The notes: generated by a model not told the origin, from the letters alone. Positions 36,758-45,834 are shown, numbered from the stretch's first letter. The stretch is DNA of 64,000 nucleotides from Acidobacteriota bacterium (GCA_947467605.1 CANIII010000009.1:78626-142625), one strand, 5' to 3'. Translations and numbers: made by a program.

Positions 36758-36991
36758 ATGAAGCCCAAGCGCTCGCCCGTGACTTCCGCTCGTTTGGCGT
36801 GCGGTTGTACGGTCGGGTTTCGTGAAGGGCAGCCCGGCAGCCCCGTCACCGTGGTGGTCACGACGAAGGGGTCGGCGTGTGCACTGTCGATCCACGTGGC
36901 CGGTGTGCCGGTCTATGACCATCGCGAAGCCTTGCGCCCGGCCACGCGCCCGCTGCCGCCGCTCCAGTCCGACTTCGAAGAAGAAAACTAA
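36758..36991 (+). CDS. Small hypothetical protein
   Basis: The 77-residue protein starts two bases after the TlpA-like stop (TGACCATG), which supports co-transcription. It has two cysteines close together (RLACGCTVGF) and one more (GSACALSIHVAGVPVYDHREALRP), is beta-rich by appearance, and ends in an acidic tail (FEEEN). I do not recognise the family. The CGC and later cysteine could be a metal or redox site, which would fit the operon. The 3' end overlaps the RNase gene by four bases. Confidence 0.6.
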   Translation: MKPKRSPVTSARLACGCTVGFREGQPGSPVTVVVTTKGSACALSIHVAGVPVYDHREALRPATRPLPPLQSDFEEEN

Positions 36992-38430
36992 CTCCGCGCG
37001 AAGTCGATAAAACCCTTATCGACATCCGTATGGACGAGCGTCACGCGAACGCGGTCGCCGACGTCTGCGCCGCGTTGGCCCCGCACGAGCATGCCCTCGA
37101 TATGCGGCGCAAGCACGCGTACGAACGTGCCCTTGGGGCCGGCGCCGGTGACGATCGCGTCAAACGTCTCGCCGACCCGGTGGCTCATCACGACCGCCGA
37201 GATCCGCTTGGACATCTCCCGCTCCACCTTTCGCGACGCGTCTGCCTTCAGCGTGCAGTTGCGCGCGATGTCGTTCAGCTCGGCATCCGAGTAGGGCGAG
37301 GCCTGTTTGGCGAGCAGCGCCTTCAGGAGCCGCTGCGTGACCAGATCGGCAAACCGGCGATTCGGAGCGGTGGAGTGCGTGTAGTCCTCGACCGCGAGGC
37401 CGAAGTGTCCCTGTTCGGGGTCACCCGGTCGTTCGAGGACGTACTCACCCGGGCCCATCAGCTTGATAACGGCCAATGACAGGTCGGCAAAATGATCGGG
37501 ATCGGCCGCCTTCTGCGCCACCAGAAACTCGTTGAGCGCACGCGAGTCGGCGGCGACGGGCAGCGTGGTACCCATGGCGGCGGCGAGGGCCACGATGCGA
37601 TCCCATCGCTTGGGCGTACGCACGATGCGACGAATGGACGAAACCGCGCCGAGCGTGCGCGCCACGACTTCGTTAGACGCGATCATGAAGTCTTCGATCA
37701 GCTCCGTCGCGCGGTTCTTCTGCTGCTTCTCGACACTTGTGACCTGGTCGCCGGTAATGACCGGTCGCGTTTCGATCGTCTCGATATTCAGCGCGCCATG
37801 GCGGTAGCGCTCGACGCGCAGCGCCTGCGCGGCGGCATCCTGCAACCGCAACTGCGCGGCCAGCGCCGGCGACGCGGCGACTTTCTCGGGAGCGGGGCTC
37901 CGGCCTTCGAGCCACGCGCCGACCGCGTTGTAGGTCAGCTGCGCATGGTTGTGCACGACGGCGCGATAGATGTCGCTCGATGTCACGTGCCCATCCGCGC
38001 TGACCACAAACTCGATGACCATGGCCAGACGCGTGCCGTCCTCATTGAGCGACGTGGCGTCGGTCGAGAGTACTTCGGGCAGCATGGGAAAAATACTGAC
38101 GCCGGTATAGACCGTCGTCGTCTCGCGCGCCGCGTGTTGGTCGATGGCCGATTGCTTCGGCACATACGTGTCGACATCGGCGATGGCCACGCGCACACGC
38201 GTCGCGCCATCTGCCAAGGCGTCGGCCACTTCCAGTTGATCGAGATCGCGTGATGTGTCGTTGTCGATCGATGACCACAGGAGCGTGCGCAGGTCCGTGA
38301 TGGCGGCGGTCGCCGCAATGGCCGGCGGATGTCGTGTGAGTTCCGCCAACTGCAGTGGCACGGCGGCCGGCAGGTCGGGATCGAAGCCGTGCTCGAGCAT
38401 GAGGCGTTTCGCGATGCGGCGGAGGTCCAT
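36988..38430 (-). CDS. RNB-domain exoribonuclease (RNase II/R family)
   Basis: The 480-residue protein contains the RNB active-site motif SIDNDTSRDLDQ with the clustered aspartates, then RVRVAIADVDTYVPKQSAIDQHA and VEDYTHSTAPNRRFADLVTQRLL near the C-terminal end of the domain. It is much shorter than RNase R, keeps only the RNB core plus a short S1-like end (GAGPKGTFVRVLAPHIEGMLVRG), and has no clear N-terminal cold-shock domains. It should degrade RNA 3' to 5'. It lies directly downstream of the EEP-family gene on the same strand, two bases apart, and the two may be co-transcribed. Confidence 0.9.
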   Translation of the reverse strand: MDLRRIAKRLMLEHGFDPDLPAAVPLQLAELTRHPPAIAATAAITDLRTLLWSSIDNDTSRDLDQLEVADALADGATRVRVAIADVDTYVPKQSAIDQHAARETTTVYTGVSIFPMLPEVLSTDATSLNEDGTRLAMVIEFVVSADGHVTSSDIYRAVVHNHAQLTYNAVGAWLEGRSPAPEKVAASPALAAQLRLQDAAAQALRVERYRHGALNIETIETRPVITGDQVTSVEKQQKNRATELIEDFMIASNEVVARTLGAVSSIRRIVRTPKRWDRIVALAAAMGTTLPVAADSRALNEFLVAQKAADPDHFADLSLAVIKLMGPGEYVLERPGDPEQGHFGLAVEDYTHSTAPNRRFADLVTQRLLKALLAKQASPYSDAELNDIARNCTLKADASRKVEREMSKRISAVVMSHRVGETFDAIVTGAGPKGTFVRVLAPHIEGMLVRGQRGADVGDRVRVTLVHTDVDKGFIDFARS

Positions 38431-38432
38431 GG

Positions 38433-39152
38433 TCAGAATCCCAATCGAATTTCCGCCACGAGTGGCAGATGGTCAGACGCCATCTTGGCCAACCGCGTGC
38501 GCGGCAGGCTGATGTGCCGGATCTCGACGTTGCCGAGATAGTAGATGTGATCGAGGTGGAGGAGCGGGAAAAATCCCGGGTACGTGCGACGTCGCTTCAC
38601 GTGCGGGAAGAGGTCCACGCTGCGGAGACGTTCGCCGAGGATGTCGGACGCCAGCCCGCGCGCCCATTCATTGAAGTCGCCCAGCACGATCTTCGGGCCG
38701 ACCACCCGTCGATCATGCACCCAGGTGGCAAGTCGTCCGGCCTGATACCGCCGTTCGCGCAGGGCCGTGCCGAAGTGGACGTTGTAGATCTGTACGCGTC
38801 CGGGGCCGACATCAATGGCGGCGCGCTGGCTGTTGCGTGGCTCACTGTGTTCCCAGGACAGATCGTGCTGCGCATGATCGCGAATCGGAAATCGACTCAG
38901 CACGACGTTCCCGAACTGGTGGCGGCGCAGTTCCCGTGCGGGTGCCATCACCCAGCCCATGCCGAGCGCGGCGCCGATGCTCTCGGCGTGCCCGGACCCC
39001 GACGGCCCAGGGCCGATCACTTCCTGCAGCGCGATGATGTCGGCGTTGACGGTCGCGAGTACCTCGGCGATGCGTTCGGGCTGCACACGGCGATCCATCC
39101 CGCGACTGCGGTGGATGTTGTAGGTGACGATGCGCAGATCGACAAATCGCAC
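38433..39152 (-). CDS. Endonuclease/exonuclease/phosphatase (EEP) family protein
   Basis: The 239-residue protein has LRIVTYNIHRSRGMD at the N-terminus, IIALQEV with the metal-binding glutamate, VLGDFNEW with the D-N pair and SDHLPLVAEI with the catalytic histidine at the C-terminus. This is the complete EEP set. Members hydrolyse phosphodiesters in DNA, RNA, lipids or small molecules; the target cannot be told. There is no signal peptide. It sits between the frameshifted repeat protein and the RNase gene. Confidence 0.92.
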   Translation of the reverse strand: MRFVDLRIVTYNIHRSRGMDRRVQPERIAEVLATVNADIIALQEVIGPGPSGSGHAESIGAALGMGWVMAPARELRRHQFGNVVLSRFPIRDHAQHDLSWEHSEPRNSQRAAIDVGPGRVQIYNVHFGTALRERRYQAGRLATWVHDRRVVGPKIVLGDFNEWARGLASDILGERLRSVDLFPHVKRRRTYPGFFPLLHLDHIYYLGNVEIRHISLPRTRLAKMASDHLPLVAEIRLGF

Positions 39153-41721
39153 TTAGCGTTTCGGCATCAGCGCACGAAGCGGCAGGATGCGCTTGTCGCC
39201 GTCGCCGAGTCGAATCGTGGGGGCGTCGCGAGACAACCGGTCGAGCAGTGCCTCACTGTACAGATCGCTCTGGTCCGCGGCTCGTGTGACGGCCACGAAG
39301 TATTCCGCCGGCGGCAAGCCGCGAAACGCATAGCGACCTCGATCATCAAGGTAGGTGAGCTTGATGTAGCGGCTCGTCGGCTGCCACTTGAGGCGATTCG
39401 TGGGAAAGGCAATGACGGCGTAGCCTTGCGCCAGATCACCGGTTTCGAGCACCGCCGTTCCCGTGAGCGTCGTGAAGACGTCCGTCAACGTGATCTCGAT
39501 CCCGTCGATGATCTCGTTGTAGTCCATGTCCTTCGGAATATCCGTGACGTCAGACCCGCGGATCGTCACTTTCTTCAGTCGCCACGGTTCGGGGAGATTC
39601 TCCACACGAATGTAGTGCAGGCCGGCCATCGCGCCCATGAGGGAGAAGTGGCGGCTGGTGTCGATCTCGCCGCTCTGGACGTCGCCAAGTGTCGACCCAT
39701 CCGACATGGGCGCGCGAATGCGCACGTCGGACTGGTCCACGGGCGGACGACTCGTCTTGCTCTCCCAATTGACGATGCCTTCGAGTCGCGCGCCGGGCGA
39801 CAGTACCATCTTCACGTCGGTGACATCGGCGCCCGAGACCGGCTGGGTCCAGATGGCGAAGTGCGACACTCCGCCGACCTGCACCGCGGCGCGCGCGCGA
39901 ATGATGTAGCGCTCCGCGAGGATGTTCGCGAACTGGAAGACGCCATCCGGGCGGATGTCGGCCTCACTGATGGCAAATGACGCGGAGCGTGAGCTGCGGC
40001 TGGGCCCGAGATTGACGGCGCCTGACAGCAACTGCAATCCGGGCGCCGAGATCTGGCCCGTGAGTCGCGCCGGTCGAATGATCTGCAGCTTGAACTTCAG
40101 CCCCCGCACGGGGACGCCCGGATCGAGCGTCACGCGCACGGCATCGTCCTGATACACCGTGCCAGGGTAGAACGTCGGGCCGTAGAAGAGCTGACCGAGT
40201 TGGTCGCCGACGCGGGCGAATGACGGGTCAAAGGCCGTGATGAAGTACTGGCCGGGCGCAAGACCGTGCAGATGGAATTCGCCGCGGTCGTCGGTCACGC
40301 TTTCGGCCGCCGTCACAAACGAGCGTTCGCCCTTGTCGTTGTAGACCGCACGCAGTGCTTCGATCAGGGCACCGGCAAACGGCGTCTCGTCGGTATCCAC
40401 GAGCATGCCGGACGCGAAGTTGTGGGGGACGAGCTGAACGTCGATCCCGTCTTTCTTTTCGCCGTCCTTCAGCACCACAAAGCTCGGTGCGATGGCAGGC
40501 GGTGTCTCCCCGAACGCGCGCGCGGCGTAGCCGGTCTTCAGCGCGGTCACCGTGAACGTCTTGCCGCGGGGAAGTTTGTCGACGGTGTACCGCCCGTCCT
40601 TGTCGGTGAGGGCGACGCGGTTGTAGCGCGGGCAACTATCCGTCTGGCCGACCGGCACGGTGGCCGGACATTCCATGATCTCGTCGGCAGTTACCACGAC
40701 GCGCGCGCGAAATCGGCCTGCCGTCCACGATCGACGTGAGTCGGCCAGAGAGCGACGCGGTTGGCGGCACCATGACCGGCACGGCGGCCGGTGGGCCAGG
40801 CTTGCCCTTGCCGGCCGGCGTCGGGACTGGCGTCGGGACAATCGGCGCCGGAGGCGCGACGGCCCTCACGGGTGGGCGGATCGGCGGCGCGATGTGCAGC
40901 GCGAAGGTCGGGACCTCCTGCGAGGGTTCGGTGCCGACCGTGATGCGTACGCTGTCGCGTGGCGCGGTGGTGCCCGGGGCAAAGGTCGTCCCGTATGTCA
41001 GCATCCCGACTTCGTCGCCGGCGTGAATGAACGCGGGATCCGTTGTCCGAATCACGTATTCACCTGGCGCGAGACCGAACAGGCGATACCGGCCGCGTTC
41101 ATCGGTCACGCTCTGCGACACCGCGATGAGGTCGCGCTGGCCATCGAGATCCGCGCTCGCGATTGCCTCAACGAGCGCGCCTCCGAGGGGCGTGTTGTCT
41201 TCGTCGAGCAGGATGCCGGTCAGGACGTGCTGTGCGGCCAGTGCCACATCCACGCCGGTTCGCTGTTCCTCGTCTTTCAGTTCAATGAGGGTTGCTGGTG
41301 TGGAGGGCGGCACTTCGCCGAAGGCGCGCGTCGCGTAGCCGGTCTTCGACACGCTGACCGTGAAGGTCTTGCCCTTGGGCAGCTTGGTGATGGTATAGCG
41401 CCCATCGGTGTCGGTGATCTCGACGCGGTTGTAGCGCTGGCAGTTATCGGTCCGGCCTTCGGGATTGTTCGGTGGGCATTCAAAGATCTCGTCGGACGTG
41501 AGCACGACGCGCGCGCGGGCGAGCGGCCGTCCGCTCGGCGCCGTCGTGACGCGACCCGAGAGCGATGCCGTCGGCAGCACCGTATTGGTCCTGGCGACCA
41601 ACGGTGTCTGTGGCAGGGGTTGAATCTGTGGTGACGGTGGCTTCGGCGTTTGCGCCAGCAGTGCGACGCCGAGGGCCGCGACCCACAGCGGCACCGCCAC
41701 GCGACGCAGGAAAGAGCGCAT
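39153..41721 (-). pseudogene. Frameshifted secreted carboxypeptidase-regulatory-like repeat protein (paralogue 3)
   Basis: Two frames together make one protein of the same type as the genes at 3737 and 5755. The 5' part starts at 41721 with a signal peptide (FLRRVAVPLWVAALGVALLAQT) and stays open to a stop at 40636. The 3' part is in another phase from about 40700 to 39153 (its frame is open from 40841). At the junction the first frame reads LSGRLTSIVDGRPISRAR and the second continues RVVVTADEIMEC. The two halves repeat each other: SDEIFECPPNNPEGRTDNCQRYNRVEI in the first matches ADEIMECPATVPVGQTDSCPRYNRVAL in the second, and this continues for about 200 residues. The break is one CG unit missing from a CG run. 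It could be decay, slippage-based switching or an assembly error. Confidence 0.8.
40700..40709. other. (CG)5 tract at the frameshift
   Basis: The run is CGCGCGCGCG. Comparison with the first internal repeat of the same gene (RPLARARVVL) shows that restoring one CG unit, to (CG)6, would put RPISRARVVV in one frame. It is therefore the likely slippage point. Confidence 0.65.
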
Positions 41722-41742
41722 AGGTTTATTATCAACTACGCC

Positions 41743-42045
41743 ATGGCGAACTTGCGAACCGAGTTTGAGGTCGAGTGTCCCTGCTGCAGGACCACGCTGG
41801 TCATTGACGAAGGGCTGAAGCGTGTTTTGCGCCATGTGGAGCCTGAGCGCGCCGACAAGCCGAAGCTCGACGATGCCCAGCAGATTTTGGCGGAGCAGAA
41901 GGCGCGCCGAGACGCACTCTTCGAACAGTCCGCGACGGCCGAGAAGAATCGTGGCGATGTGTTGTCCCGTCGGTTTGAGGAAGCGCTGAAGGAAGCCCAG
42001 AACGAGCCGATCACGAAGCCCACGCGGGCGTTCGACCTCGACTGA
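41743..42045 (+). CDS. Small protein with N-terminal cysteine cluster, unknown function
   Basis: The 100-residue protein starts at ATG 41743, 21 bases from the start of the divergent repeat-protein gene. It opens TEFEVECPCCRTTLVID, a possible half zinc ribbon. A charged helical region follows (about 25-85, AQQILAEQKARRDALFEQSATAEKNRGDVLSRRFEEALKEAQ) that may form a coiled coil, ending TRAFDLD. There is no signal or membrane segment. I do not recognise a named family; nucleic-acid or protein binding through a zinc site is a guess. Confidence 0.7.
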   Translation: MANLRTEFEVECPCCRTTLVIDEGLKRVLRHVEPERADKPKLDDAQQILAEQKARRDALFEQSATAEKNRGDVLSRRFEEALKEAQNEPITKPTRAFDLD

Positions 42046-42059
42046 GCGTTCGTCGGTCA

Positions 42060-42785
42060 TTAACGCGGGAGCGGGCTCCACGTACGGCGATCGTAGTAGA
42101 GCGGCTTCTGGCCGGGATGCTCACGAACAAATCGAAAGTAGCGCAGCCGCAGCCGATCAACGCGCGCGGCCGATGACCGGATCGGCCGATGCGGAATGTC
42201 GTAGAGCAACTGCGACACGCGCCACACGTTGCCGTCGGCCAGTCGCCAGTCATATCGATTCAGCACGCGCAAATCCACCGCGCCATAGCCGCGCACGCAC
42301 CCGGTTCGATCCACGTAGGGTTCAAAGTAACTCTGCGCCAGCGCTCGCAACGAACGGAAGACCGGCCTGCGCCCATGCAGCCCGGGATCGCGCGACCGCG
42401 CCACGCTGCCCCAGCGTCCGCGCGACTGGTAGATGAAGATCACGTGGTCGAGGCCATCGATCGATTCGAGACTCATCACGAGCGGTGGGTACCCGTGCTG
42501 TTCGAGCACGACGGCGGCGGTGAGGGCGGCCTCGAGGCAGTGGGCCGTGCCTGTGCGCGCGACACCGCGAAACGTCCGCAGGGTCGTCGGGTCGGGTGGC
42601 GGCTCCGTGTTGTAGGGCAGGGCATTGAGAAACGCCTGCACCCGCGCCGGCGTCGAGAGCCGGCGCACGATTCGCCACTCGTCGGCGGTGAACGCCGCGC
42701 GCGGTGGCCGCGTGTCGGCGTTACTTTCCGGGCGCAGCAGTGGCGGCACGGAGGTCAGCGAGCACAGTGGCAACAGACCAGTCAC
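42060..42785 (-). CDS. Transglutaminase-like fold protein, unknown function
   Basis: The 241-residue frame contains RTGTAHCLEAALTAAVVLEQHGYPPLVMSLES, DGLDHVIFIYQSRGRWGSVARSRDPGLHGRRP. A cysteine at a helix start, then a histidine in a DH pair, then an aspartate after about 20 residues resembles the Cys-His-Asp core of transglutaminase-like cysteine hydrolases. The C-terminal half is arginine- and tyrosine-rich. The start is uncertain: the frame from 42785 overlaps the SCO gene by 65 bases, and GTG at 42749 is an alternative. No signal peptide is evident. Confidence 0.65.
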   Translation of the reverse strand: MTGLLPLCSLTSVPPLLRPESNADTRPPRAAFTADEWRIVRRLSTPARVQAFLNALPYNTEPPPDPTTLRTFRGVARTGTAHCLEAALTAAVVLEQHGYPPLVMSLESIDGLDHVIFIYQSRGRWGSVARSRDPGLHGRRPVFRSLRALAQSYFEPYVDRTGCVRGYGAVDLRVLNRYDWRLADGNVWRVSQLLYDIPHRPIRSSAARVDRLRLRYFRFVREHPGQKPLYYDRRTWSPLPR

Positions 42786-43605
42786 TGCCGCCGTAGACCT
42801 TGAGGATCTTGCCGTCAGGGCCGATCAATGTCGTGCGCAAGTTGTGCGTGGTGTCGCCTGGAGCGGAGCCTTCGCGGACCACGCCCACGCCAAACTTGGC
42901 GGCAAAGCGATCGATCGTGACTTTGTCGGCGGTGAGGAACGACCAGCCGGCGGGATCCGCGCCGAGTGAGGCGGCGTGAGTCTTCAGGACCGCCGGTGTG
43001 TCGTAGTCGGGATCAAAGCTGACGGAGACCAACTTGAACTTGCCCTTGAGGAGCGGGTCGGCTGCGCCCTGCTTCTGAATCGCCACGAAGTTGCGATCCA
43101 TGAGCGGGCAGAAGTTGGGGAGCGGGCATCGCGTGTAGATGAAGGTGATCAGCGTGGCCGTGCCGCGCCACTCGGCGAAGGTGCGTCGGCGATTGTCCTG
43201 ATCGATGAGCGCGGCGTCCGGCGCGGTGTCGCCGACGTCGAGCACGCTGGCCGCCATCGACGTCGGGCTCGCACGATCGGGCATCGGCGCGGTGCCGGTG
43301 TGCGTGATCTCCACGATGCGTCCGGCGGTGTCATCGACTTCCAGCGTCCCGACGATCAGTTCGCCCGGCTCGCGGCCCTTCATGAGGTCGGCCCGCGCGA
43401 CCTGAAACGTCATGGTCATGGCCGGCATGTAGCCGACGATGTCGCCGTGTTTGATGCTGAGCGATTGTTTGGCCGCGTTGACGACCAGAATCTGTCCGCT
43501 GATCGCGTAGCGCTTGGCGTTGGAGGTCGGCGGGGTTTGCTGCGGGGCCGGTCGTGAGCAACTGACGGCACCGACGAGCATCAGCACAGCGGCGACTCGC
43601 TTCAC
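42721..43605 (-). CDS. SCO1/SenC-type copper protein with N-terminal CusF-like domain, lipoprotein
   Basis: The gene is read from GTG 43605, which overlaps the ATPase stop (GTGA). The 294-residue product has a lipoprotein signal (VLMLVGAVSC). A CusF-like copper-binding segment follows (RYAISGQILVVNAAKQSLSIKHGDIVGYMPAMTMTFQV), then a SCO domain with YTRCPLPNFCPLM as the copper/thiol motif and THNLRTTLIGPDG providing the histidine ligand. SCO proteins deliver copper to cytochrome c oxidase CuA. The CusF part may load or buffer copper. No oxidase genes are nearby. Confidence 0.9.
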   Translation of the reverse strand: MKRVAAVLMLVGAVSCSRPAPQQTPPTSNAKRYAISGQILVVNAAKQSLSIKHGDIVGYMPAMTMTFQVARADLMKGREPGELIVGTLEVDDTAGRIVEITHTGTAPMPDRASPTSMAASVLDVGDTAPDAALIDQDNRRRTFAEWRGTATLITFIYTRCPLPNFCPLMDRNFVAIQKQGAADPLLKGKFKLVSVSFDPDYDTPAVLKTHAASLGADPAGWSFLTADKVTIDRFAAKFGVGVVREGSAPGDTTHNLRTTLIGPDGKILKVYGGSDWSVATVLADLRAATAAPGK

Positions 43606-44330
43606 TGCACCCACCCGTCCTTCAGTTCGATGACGCGTGAGCCGTAGCCCGCGTTGGTTTCGGAATGCGTGACTTGAATCACTGTCGTGCCGGCATCGTT
43701 GAGCTTCTTGAACAGTTCCATGATCTCGCGGCCCTGACTCGAGTGCAGATTGCCGGTCGGCTCGTCTGCGAGGATCACTTTCGGATTCGCGATGACGGCG
43801 CGCGCCACGGCGACCAGTTGCTGTTGTCCGCCAGACAGCTGGTTGGGATAGAGGTCTTTCTTGCCGACGATGGAGAAGCGATCGAGGATGTCGCAGACCA
43901 TGCTGTCGCGATCCGCTTTCTTGATGTCGCGGTACGAGAGCGGCACGTCGAGGTTTTCGTACACCGTCAGGTGGTCGAGCAGGTGATAGCTCTGAAAGAC
44001 AAAGCCGACATAGCGCTTGTGCAGGGCCGCGCGATCCTTCGGGCTGAGCCGGTGCACGGGCTGGCCGTTGAAAACGTACTCGCCCGTCCACGCGCTGTCG
44101 TGCATGCCGAGAATATGGAGCAGGGTCGATTTGCCGGCGCCGCTCGGTCCCATGATGGACACGAACTCGCCGTCTTTGATGTCGAGCGCGATTCGGCGCA
44201 GCACCCAACTGCGGCTCGTGCCATGCGCGTACGATTTCTCCAGGTTGTTGAGCGAGATGAGTGGTTCGCCGGGGGCCAGTGCGATGTCTGTGGGCGCGGA
44301 TTGCGGCGTGCTGCGTGAGAAGAACGACAT
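43602..44330 (-). CDS. ABC transporter ATP-binding protein, MacB/LolD type
   Basis: The 242-residue ATPase has Walker [10 protein letters not shown], signature [14 protein letters not shown], Walker [14 protein letters not shown] and a switch histidine in VIQVTHSE. The spacing is that of MacB/LolD-type ATPases, which power mechanotransmission permeases. No FtsX/MacB-type permease is next to it; its downstream neighbour is the SCO gene, overlapping by four bases. A TACAAT on the minus strand (44374-44369) could be the -10 box. The permease partner must be elsewhere. Confidence 0.92.
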   Translation of the reverse strand: MSFFSRSTPQSAPTDIALAPGEPLISLNNLEKSYAHGTSRSWVLRRIALDIKDGEFVSIMGPSGAGKSTLLHILGMHDSAWTGEYVFNGQPVHRLSPKDRAALHKRYVGFVFQSYHLLDHLTVYENLDVPLSYRDIKKADRDSMVCDILDRFSIVGKKDLYPNQLSGGQQQLVAVARAVIANPKVILADEPTGNLHSSQGREIMELFKKLNDAGTTVIQVTHSETNAGYGSRVIELKDGWVQ

Positions 44331-44465
44331 CTGGTGTCTCCCGGTGTCTCGTCGGTGGCGCGGATAGGATTGTACCGTGAGTCGCGGCCGAGGCCTGACC
44401 GCCGTTCACCGACGGACGGCCGCAGTTGGCCGAGCGCCCGGAGACAGTCTCCCCCTGCCCCCGTA

Positions 44466-44588
44466 ATGTCAGTCAGCAGTATGACGAAGCCGCAAAGGTG
44501 GTTAACGGGCGTGGCGATTACCGGTGGGTTCGCGGCAGTAGCCGCCGCCGTGATGTTGTGGATGCTGTTCACGGCCTTGAGCCACTAG
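44466..44588 (+). CDS. Single-helix small membrane protein (40 residues)
   Basis: The 40-residue reading frame MSVSSMTKPQRWLTG continues as one hydrophobic helix (VAITGGFAAVAAAVMLWMLFTAL). It ends 26 bases before the LiaF-type gene pair, which has its own ribosome site. A second ATG (44481) would give 35 residues. Reality is supported by the clean positive-inside helix and position; no family is recognised. Confidence 0.5.
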   Translation: MSVSSMTKPQRWLTGVAITGGFAAVAAAVMLWMLFTALSH

Positions 44589-44614
44589 AACAGACGTAGG
44601 AAAGTGAGGATCCC

Positions 44615-45049
44615 GTGAGAGATGACCGTTCAGGCGTGGGGACCGGCGTGGTGCTGATCACGGTTGGCCTGTTGTTCATGGCCGACCGCCAGGGGTACGC
44701 GAGTTTCAGTCGGCTCTGGCCGATGATCCTGATCGTGCTCGGGGCCGTCACGCTGTTGTTTCCCAAGTCCTCGTGCGATGTCGGCGTGGTGGCCGGTCGC
44801 CGCGGTTCGGCGCGGCGCGAACGCAGCCGGGTCAGTGGCGGCCTCTGGATGCTGTTTGTGGGCGTGCTCCTCTTGGCCAATCAGAATCACTGGATGGCGT
44901 TCTCGCAGTCGTGGCCGCTCTTTATCGTCGCCGGTGGTCTTGCGCTGATCTTTGGCGGACTCAGCCAGCGGGCACAGGTCTCGTCGGCTCATGACACGAC
45001 GGGCACCAACAGCCACACCGACGCAGAGAGCGGAGGGCAGTGGCGATGA
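44615..45049 (+). CDS. DUF5668/LiaI-LiaF-like membrane protein
   Basis: The 144-residue protein starts with GTG at 44615 after AGGAAAGTGAGGA. It has two pairs of hydrophobic helices, each of the form G.GVVLITVGLLFMAD...RLWPMILIVLGAVTLLF and GGLWMLFVGVLLLANQ...QSWPLFIVAGGLALIF. These are duplicated copies of the LiaI/LiaF-like transmembrane hairpin (DUF5668). A cysteine/arginine-rich cytoplasmic loop separates them. The stop overlaps the start of the next LiaF-like gene (ATGA). Such proteins modulate envelope-stress two-component systems. Confidence 0.85.
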   Translation: MRDDRSGVGTGVVLITVGLLFMADRQGYASFSRLWPMILIVLGAVTLLFPKSSCDVGVVAGRRGSARRERSRVSGGLWMLFVGVLLLANQNHWMAFSQSWPLFIVAGGLALIFGGLSQRAQVSSAHDTTGTNSHTDAESGGQWR

Positions 45050-45831
45050 GCGACAACACACGTTCCGGCTGGCATATCTCGCCGCAAGTCGTCTTCGGCA
45101 TCGCCATCGTGTTCTTTGGGCTGTTGCTGACGGCCGAGAACCTCGGTGTGGCGACCAATGTCACACGGGTGATTCGATTCTGGCCGATGGTCTTTACCGC
45201 CGCAGGACTGGCCATGCTGCTTGATCGCGATGCCGTCGGGTCGCGCCGGTTGTTCGGTGCCGCCCTGGTCGTCGGCGGCCTGTGGCAAACCGCCAACACG
45301 GCGTTCCATCTCCGTTGGTACATCGACGACTGGTGGCCCCTGCTGCTCGTCGGTCTCGGCGTGCTGCTCATCATGCGCGCGGTGCAGCGCGTGCCCGGAT
45401 CGTCCACTTCGCCGGATGGTATCGGGGGCACGGGTGGTGCGGCATCGACATCGATGGCCGGCGTACTGCCGATGGGCGAGGCAAGTGGACAGGGCAGTCG
45501 CGAAGACGTCGTGACGTCGTTCGCGTTCATGTCGGGCGTGAAGCGCAACATTTTCTCCGCCAGTTTTCGACGCGCGAACCTCACCGCCATCATGGGCGGC
45601 GTGGAGTTCGATCTGCGCCAGTGCACGGCCTCTGGTGGTGAATCGGTCATTGACGTATTCGCCATCTGGGGTGGGATCCAGATTCGCATTCCTGCCGACT
45701 GGCAGGTCGTGGCTGAGGTGACGCCGATCATGGGCGGCGTCGACGATCGGTCTGGCCATGTGCAGCCCACACGCCATCGTCTTGTGCTCAAGGGCATGGT
45801 CCTGATGGGCGGCATTGAGGTGAAGTCCTAG
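45046..45831 (+). CDS. LiaF-like membrane regulator with C-terminal cell-wall-response domain
   Basis: The 261-residue protein starts at ATG 45046, overlapping the previous stop. The N-terminal half has four helices in LiaF-like pairs (VVFGIAIVFFGLLLTAENLG, VIRFWPMVFTAAGLAMLL, RLFGAALVVGGLWQTAN, WWPLLLVGLGVLLIMRAV). The C-terminal half has the LiaF beta-domain (DVVTSFAFMSGVKRNIFSASFRRANLTAIMGGVEFDLRQC, VIDVFAIWGGIQIRIPADWQV, LVLKGMVLMGGIEV). In Firmicutes LiaF inhibits the LiaS kinase. Here it lies directly before a LytS-type kinase and LytTR regulator, so it may control that pair. Confidence 0.9.
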   Translation: MSDNTRSGWHISPQVVFGIAIVFFGLLLTAENLGVATNVTRVIRFWPMVFTAAGLAMLLDRDAVGSRRLFGAALVVGGLWQTANTAFHLRWYIDDWWPLLLVGLGVLLIMRAVQRVPGSSTSPDGIGGTGGAASTSMAGVLPMGEASGQGSREDVVTSFAFMSGVKRNIFSASFRRANLTAIMGGVEFDLRQCTASGGESVIDVFAIWGGIQIRIPADWQVVAEVTPIMGGVDDRSGHVQPTRHRLVLKGMVLMGGIEVKS

Positions 45832-45834
45832 CTC

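Noticed and set aside
38469-39980. 503-codon + strand ORF
   Set aside because: It runs antisense across the EEP gene and the end of the repeat protein, both with clear motifs. The composition is that of a mirror frame in GC-rich DNA.
40660-41634. 324-codon + strand ORF opposite the frameshifted repeat protein
   Set aside because: The minus strand carries recognisable repeat-domain motifs in two frames. The + strand product is arginine-rich with no domain.
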